9,645 bases of DNA from Rhodoferax sp. (GTDB taxonomy: Bacteria > Pseudomonadota > Gammaproteobacteria > Burkholderiales > Burkholderiaceae_C): positions 1 through 9,645 of the forward strand of contig JAIFMA010000012.1 in the NCBI GenBank assembly GCA_020048795.1, read 5' to 3'. Below are positions 7,035 to 9,645 of this stretch, in pieces. How positions within the stretch are numbered: position 1 is the stretch's first letter; the number at the start of each line of letters is the position of its first letter. The translations under genes were made by a program, and so were the position numbers. The notes under the pieces were generated by a model. The model ran no database searches and was not told where the DNA came from. It worked only from the letters and a program-made list of their open reading frames with translations.

Positions 7035-7046
7035 TGGAGACCTCCA
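7035..7046 (+). promoter_or_regulatory. Ribosome binding site of the YHS gene within an inverted repeat
   Basis: GGAG at 7036-7039 lies 7 bases before ATG 7047 and fixes that start. It sits inside TGGAGACCTCCA (7035-7046), where TGGA can pair with TCCA over a four-base loop, so the site could be partly masked. The stem is short and any regulatory effect is conjecture. A run of eight T (7020-7027) lies just upstream. Confidence 0.45.
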
Positions 7047-7652
7047 ATGACCAAAAACTCTGTCACCCGCTACAGCATCGCCCCCGCGCTGCTATCGCTA
7101 ACATTGGCGCTTTCAGGCTGCGGCGCGATGCTGGCACAAAACCCCTCGGGCAGTTACAAACCGGTCAACGCAGTTGCCGACAACCCCGAGGCGCGCCTGA
7201 TGCTCAAGGGTGCCGATGTCACGGCCTATTTCACCCAAGGCAAATTTGTGCAGGGCGATGTGCAGCATCGAAGCAGCTACCAGGGCGTCGATTTCCGCTT
7301 TGCCACAGCCCAGGCCAAAGCCTTGTTTGACCAAGAACCAACCCGGTACTTGCCGCAATATGGCGGCTACTGTGCCAATGGCGTGGTCTATGGCATTCCA
7401 TGGGGTGGCGATGCCGACACCTGGAAAATCGTCAACGGCAAGCTGTACATCTTTGGCGGCCAGGGCTCCAAAGATGCCTTTTTGCTCGACGAAAATCAGA
7501 ATCTTGCCTTGGCCGACAAATATTGGCAGGAGGAAGTACAGGGGAGCAACAGCTTTTGGCAGCGCAGCAAACGCATGGTTTTGCGGGTGCCCCATTACAA
7601 AAGCGGTGAAGAGCTGGCCAGATTGGTGGCAGCCGGCAAGACCAAGCCTTGA
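7047..7652 (+). CDS. YHS-domain lipoprotein
   Basis: 201 residues. The N-terminus is a lipoprotein signal: basic start (MTKNSVTR), hydrophobic core and lipobox LSGC with Cys25 as the lipidated residue, so the protein is membrane-anchored and exported. The body has the YHS family pattern: LKGADVTAYFTQGK, then YQGVDFRFATAQAKALFDQEP, YLPQYGGYCANGV, and GDADTWKIVNGKLYIFGG, then a helical C-terminal part of about 60 residues. YHS domains occur in metal-handling proteins and transporters; the family often carries this YGGYCA segment, and a metal or ligand role is plausible but unproven. The start is fixed by GGAG 7 bases before ATG 7047; an upstream in-frame start at 7011 would place extra residues ahead of the signal. 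It follows the ATP-grasp gene by 36 bp and precedes egtD by 35 bp. Confidence 0.87.
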   Translation: MTKNSVTRYSIAPALLSLTLALSGCGAMLAQNPSGSYKPVNAVADNPEARLMLKGADVTAYFTQGKFVQGDVQHRSSYQGVDFRFATAQAKALFDQEPTRYLPQYGGYCANGVVYGIPWGGDADTWKIVNGKLYIFGGQGSKDAFLLDENQNLALADKYWQEEVQGSNSFWQRSKRMVLRVPHYKSGEELARLVAAGKTKP

Positions 7653-7687
7653 GGAAGAAATCGTTTGAAGTAGCCAACACATTCAAT

Positions 7688-8686
7688 ATGAAATCTCCCC
7701 AATTCATCCAGTTGCACCACGACAGCACAGAGGTGGTTCGCCAGGAGCTTCTGAAAGGCCTGACCGCCAACCCGCAGCCAGGCGGGGCCGAGGTGTCGCC
7801 CAAGTTTTTATATGACGCGTTGGGTTCGCGCCTGTTTGAAGCCATCACCGAGCTGCCCGAGTATTACCCGACACGGGTCGAGGCCGCTATTTTTCGCAAC
7901 CACGCCCAGGCCATGTCCAGCCACATACCGAAGGGGGCCACGCTGATTGATCTGGGCGCGGGTAACTGTGGCAAGGCGGCCCGATTGTTTGGGCACCTGG
8001 CACCGGCCCGGTATGTGGCGGTGGATATTTCGGTAGATTTTTTGCGTGATGCACTGGCGAGTTTGCAGCGACAGTACCCGGCCATGGGCATGGTGGGGGT
8101 CGGACTGGATTTTTCGCATACGCTCGATTTGCCAGCCCAGGCCGGTGCACCGGATGAAGGAGCACGGGTTCTGTTTTACCCGGGGTCGAGTATTGGCAAT
8201 TTCACGCCGGCGCAGGCGCTTGTTTTTTTGCGCCAGGTGCGCAGCGCCTGTGGCCCGGTGGCGGGCAGTGGCCTGTTGATCGGGGTGGATCTGGTGAAAG
8301 CTGTTGCGGAGCTGGAAGCCGCTTATGACGACGCGCTGGGGGTGACGGCGGCGTTCAACCGCAACCTGTTGTCCAACGTCAACCGTTTGGTGGGTAGTGA
8401 TCTGCGTCTGGCCGACTGGGCGCACCGGGCGCTGTTTAACACGGCAGAGTCGCGTGTCGAGATGCACCTGGAAGCCCTGCGCGATGTGCTGGTGCAGTGG
8501 CCGGACGGCAGACGCTTCTTCAGCCAGGGTGAGCGCATCCACACCGAAAACTCCTACAAATGGACGGTTGCAGGCTTTTCGCAGCTACTGCGCGAGGCCG
8601 GGTTTGCCCAGCCGCAGGTCTGGACTGATGCGCAGACCACGGAGCAGGGACGCTTTGCCGTGTTATGGGCAGACACTGATGCGTGA
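7688..8686 (+). CDS. egtD: L-histidine Nα-methyltransferase EgtD (hercynine synthase)
   Basis: Transfers three methyl groups from SAM to the α-amine of histidine, giving hercynine, the precursor of ergothioneine and selenoneine. 332 residues, close to the usual family length. Signatures are FLYDALGSRLFEAITELPEYY (Tyr59/Tyr60), the SAM motif DLGAGNCGK (from Asp88), YVAVDIS, FYPGSSIGNF (Asn171), AAYDDALGVTAAFNRNLL (Tyr213) and HTENSYKWT with Glu287 and Ser289. These match the histidine-binding Asn, Tyr, Glu and Ser known from mycobacterial EgtD, so the enzyme looks intact and specific. The SAM loop reads GAGNC rather than the more common GSGSS-like form. ATG 7688 fits the family N-terminus (SPQFIQLHH), although no clear ribosome binding site precedes it; TTG 7649, overlapping the YHS stop, is the alternative. 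It is the last gene of the operon and faces the EgtB/SenA-family gene. Confidence 0.95.
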   Translation: MKSPQFIQLHHDSTEVVRQELLKGLTANPQPGGAEVSPKFLYDALGSRLFEAITELPEYYPTRVEAAIFRNHAQAMSSHIPKGATLIDLGAGNCGKAARLFGHLAPARYVAVDISVDFLRDALASLQRQYPAMGMVGVGLDFSHTLDLPAQAGAPDEGARVLFYPGSSIGNFTPAQALVFLRQVRSACGPVAGSGLLIGVDLVKAVAELEAAYDDALGVTAAFNRNLLSNVNRLVGSDLRLADWAHRALFNTAESRVEMHLEALRDVLVQWPDGRRFFSQGERIHTENSYKWTVAGFSQLLREAGFAQPQVWTDAQTTEQGRFAVLWADTDA

Positions 8687-8688
8687 CA

Positions 8689-8721
8689 AAACCCTGTTGG
8701 CGGTGTATCTCCCGTGGGTTT
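8689..8721. terminator. Possible bidirectional terminator between convergent genes
   Basis: AAACCC (8689-8694) is complementary to GGGTTT (8716-8721). Between them GGCGG (8699-8703) can pair imperfectly with CTCCC (8709-8713) around TGTAT. The flanking A-run and T-run would give short U tracts for transcripts coming from either side. It lies in the 34-bp gap between egtD and the convergent gene and touches the latter's stop codon. The stem is interrupted, so strength is uncertain. Confidence 0.33.
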
Positions 8722-9645
8722 CAGCGCGGGGAGCAGCTTCTGAACCCGGCATGCAGGTCATTGCGCTCAGGGGTGAAGTAGTTGCGGTAGCGTGGGTGCG
8801 CCATGCGTGGCGAGGTGGCCCAGCTCGCACCGCGCAGCACCGGACGACTGCCAAACCACGGGGCGCTGTAGTCCACGTAGGGGTGCGGCTCAAATCCGGG
8901 GTAGGGCACAAACGCACTGGCCGTCCATTCCCAAACCGTGCCCCATTCAAAGCCGGGCTGGGTCATGGCAGCGTATTCCCATTGCGCCTCGGTGGGCAGT
9001 TGCTGACCGGCCCAACGGCACCAGGCCTCAGCCTCAAAAAAACTCAAATGACAGGCTGGTGCATCCAGGTCCAGGGCTTGCCATTGTCCAAATTGAAAGG
9101 CAAGCCAGGCGGGTTCTGTCTGGCCCGAGCTCTCAGGGCACAGATAGCGCGGGCAGAGCTGGGCCCGCGCTTGTTGGGTTGGCGCGCTCAGCCCAGCACC
9201 TTGGCCCGACTGCAGCCATTGCCAGCCCGGCTCGCTCCAAAAGCTGGCTTGCGCATAGCCACCTGCCGCCGCAAACGGCAAATAGCGCCGCCAGGTGACT
9301 GGGCTGGCATCGATCTCGCAGGCCTGCACGCTCACCCGGTGTGGTCCCAGTTCGTTGTCGAAAGCAAAACCGGCAGCGCCAGCGCCGGGCAAAGCGTTGC
9401 TGGCCGGCGTACCGGTTTGGGTATCGCCCTCGGTGACACCTTGGCTGTTGGCGTACCCGAGCAGCCAGTCAGTGGCAGGCAGTTTCAGCGTTGCCGGGTT
9501 CACGGCCGGCGTGGGTGCAGCACCGGCGGGTCGCCGGGTGGCGATCAATGCCGCTGGCAGCGCCAACCCCAAGGCCTGCGCCATGTAGACCGCCGCCTCG
9601 CTGTGCATGTCCTCGTGAAACAGTGCCAACCGGAAGAAATACAGC
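8721..9645 (-). CDS. senA: EgtB/SenA-family nonheme iron enzyme, probable selenoneine synthase (5' end outside window)
   Basis: At least 307 C-terminal residues are present. The visible part begins LYFFRLALFHEDMHSEA; the HxxxHxE of the DinB-like domain (9597-9617) supplies iron ligands in EgtB-type enzymes. The formylglycine-enzyme/sulfatase-modifying-factor fold follows: LGPHRVSVQACEIDASPVTW, LPTEAQWEYAA, GTVWEWTAS (within 8916-8942), PGFEPHPYVDYSAPWF, VLRGASWAT and PRYRNYFTPERNDLHAGFRSC. EgtB joins hercynine to γ-glutamylcysteine or cysteine; SenA, described in Variovorax and relatives, joins hercynine to a selenosugar. FHEDMH and DYSAPWF with the FRSC ending look more like SenA as I remember it, and the taxon fits, but EgtB or a related subfamily is not excluded. 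The missing N-terminal 100 or so residues lie right of the window. Any senB/senC would also be outside it. It converges on egtD, which supplies hercynine. Confidence 0.82.
   Translation of the reverse strand, partial: LYFFRLALFHEDMHSEAAVYMAQALGLALPAALIATRRPAGAAPTPAVNPATLKLPATDWLLGYANSQGVTEGDTQTGTPASNALPGAGAAGFAFDNELGPHRVSVQACEIDASPVTWRRYLPFAAAGGYAQASFWSEPGWQWLQSGQGAGLSAPTQQARAQLCPRYLCPESSGQTEPAWLAFQFGQWQALDLDAPACHLSFFEAEAWCRWAGQQLPTEAQWEYAAMTQPGFEWGTVWEWTASAFVPYPGFEPHPYVDYSAPWFGSRPVLRGASWATSPRMAHPRYRNYFTPERNDLHAGFRSCSPR

Noticed and set aside
7649..7687. TTG 7649 as the start of egtD
   Set aside because: It would overlap the YHS stop codon and add 13 residues not typical of EgtD, without a Shine-Dalgarno sequence. 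It remains a minor alternative because ATG 7688 also lacks a clear one.

Overview
The window looks like the chromosome of a betaproteobacterium, most likely Burkholderiales/Comamonadaceae (Rhodoferax, Polaromonas or Variovorax-like). The reasons are the GC-rich codon use, the RhlE-type helicase with a long Gly/Arg tail, the EgtD and EgtB/SenA relatives, and degenerate copies of a short interspersed repeat that I associate with that family. This placement is inference; no rRNA or other marker is present. I found no tRNA, rRNA or CRISPR array.

Layout. (1) 1-1805, + strand: 3' part of a DEAD-box RNA helicase, cut by the left edge. (2) 1806-2583: a gene-poor scar. It holds a stem-loop, the N-terminal piece of an ISKra4-like transposase with two frameshifts, what may be the C-terminal end of an ABC-transport auxiliary lipoprotein, and a possible promoter. 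(3) 2584-8686, + strand: five closely spaced genes that read as one operon. They encode a TVP38/TMEM64 membrane domain fused to a flavin disulfide-reductase-like enzyme, an exported DUF547 protein, an ATP-grasp ligase-like protein, a YHS-domain lipoprotein, and the histidine Nα-trimethyltransferase EgtD. (4) 8721-9645, - strand: an EgtB/SenA-family nonheme iron enzyme, cut by the right edge and convergent with egtD across about 34 bp that contain a possible bidirectional terminator.

How the genes may work together. EgtD makes hercynine from histidine and SAM. EgtB/SenA-family enzymes attach sulfur or selenium to the hercynine imidazole, so the right end is an ergothioneine- or selenoneine-type pathway; SenA is my preferred reading. 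The four genes upstream of egtD are not known parts of that pathway. Their tight co-linearity (gaps of 4, 16, 36 and 35 bp) raises the possibility that they act in redox handling, transport or further ligation of a hercynine-derived or other small molecule. That link is inference from position only.

The most unusual sequence-level observation is that two degenerate copies of the same short repeat lie inside coding sequence. One is an in-frame insert of about 17 codons in the flavoenzyme. The other forms the hydrophobic core of the DUF547 protein's export signal.
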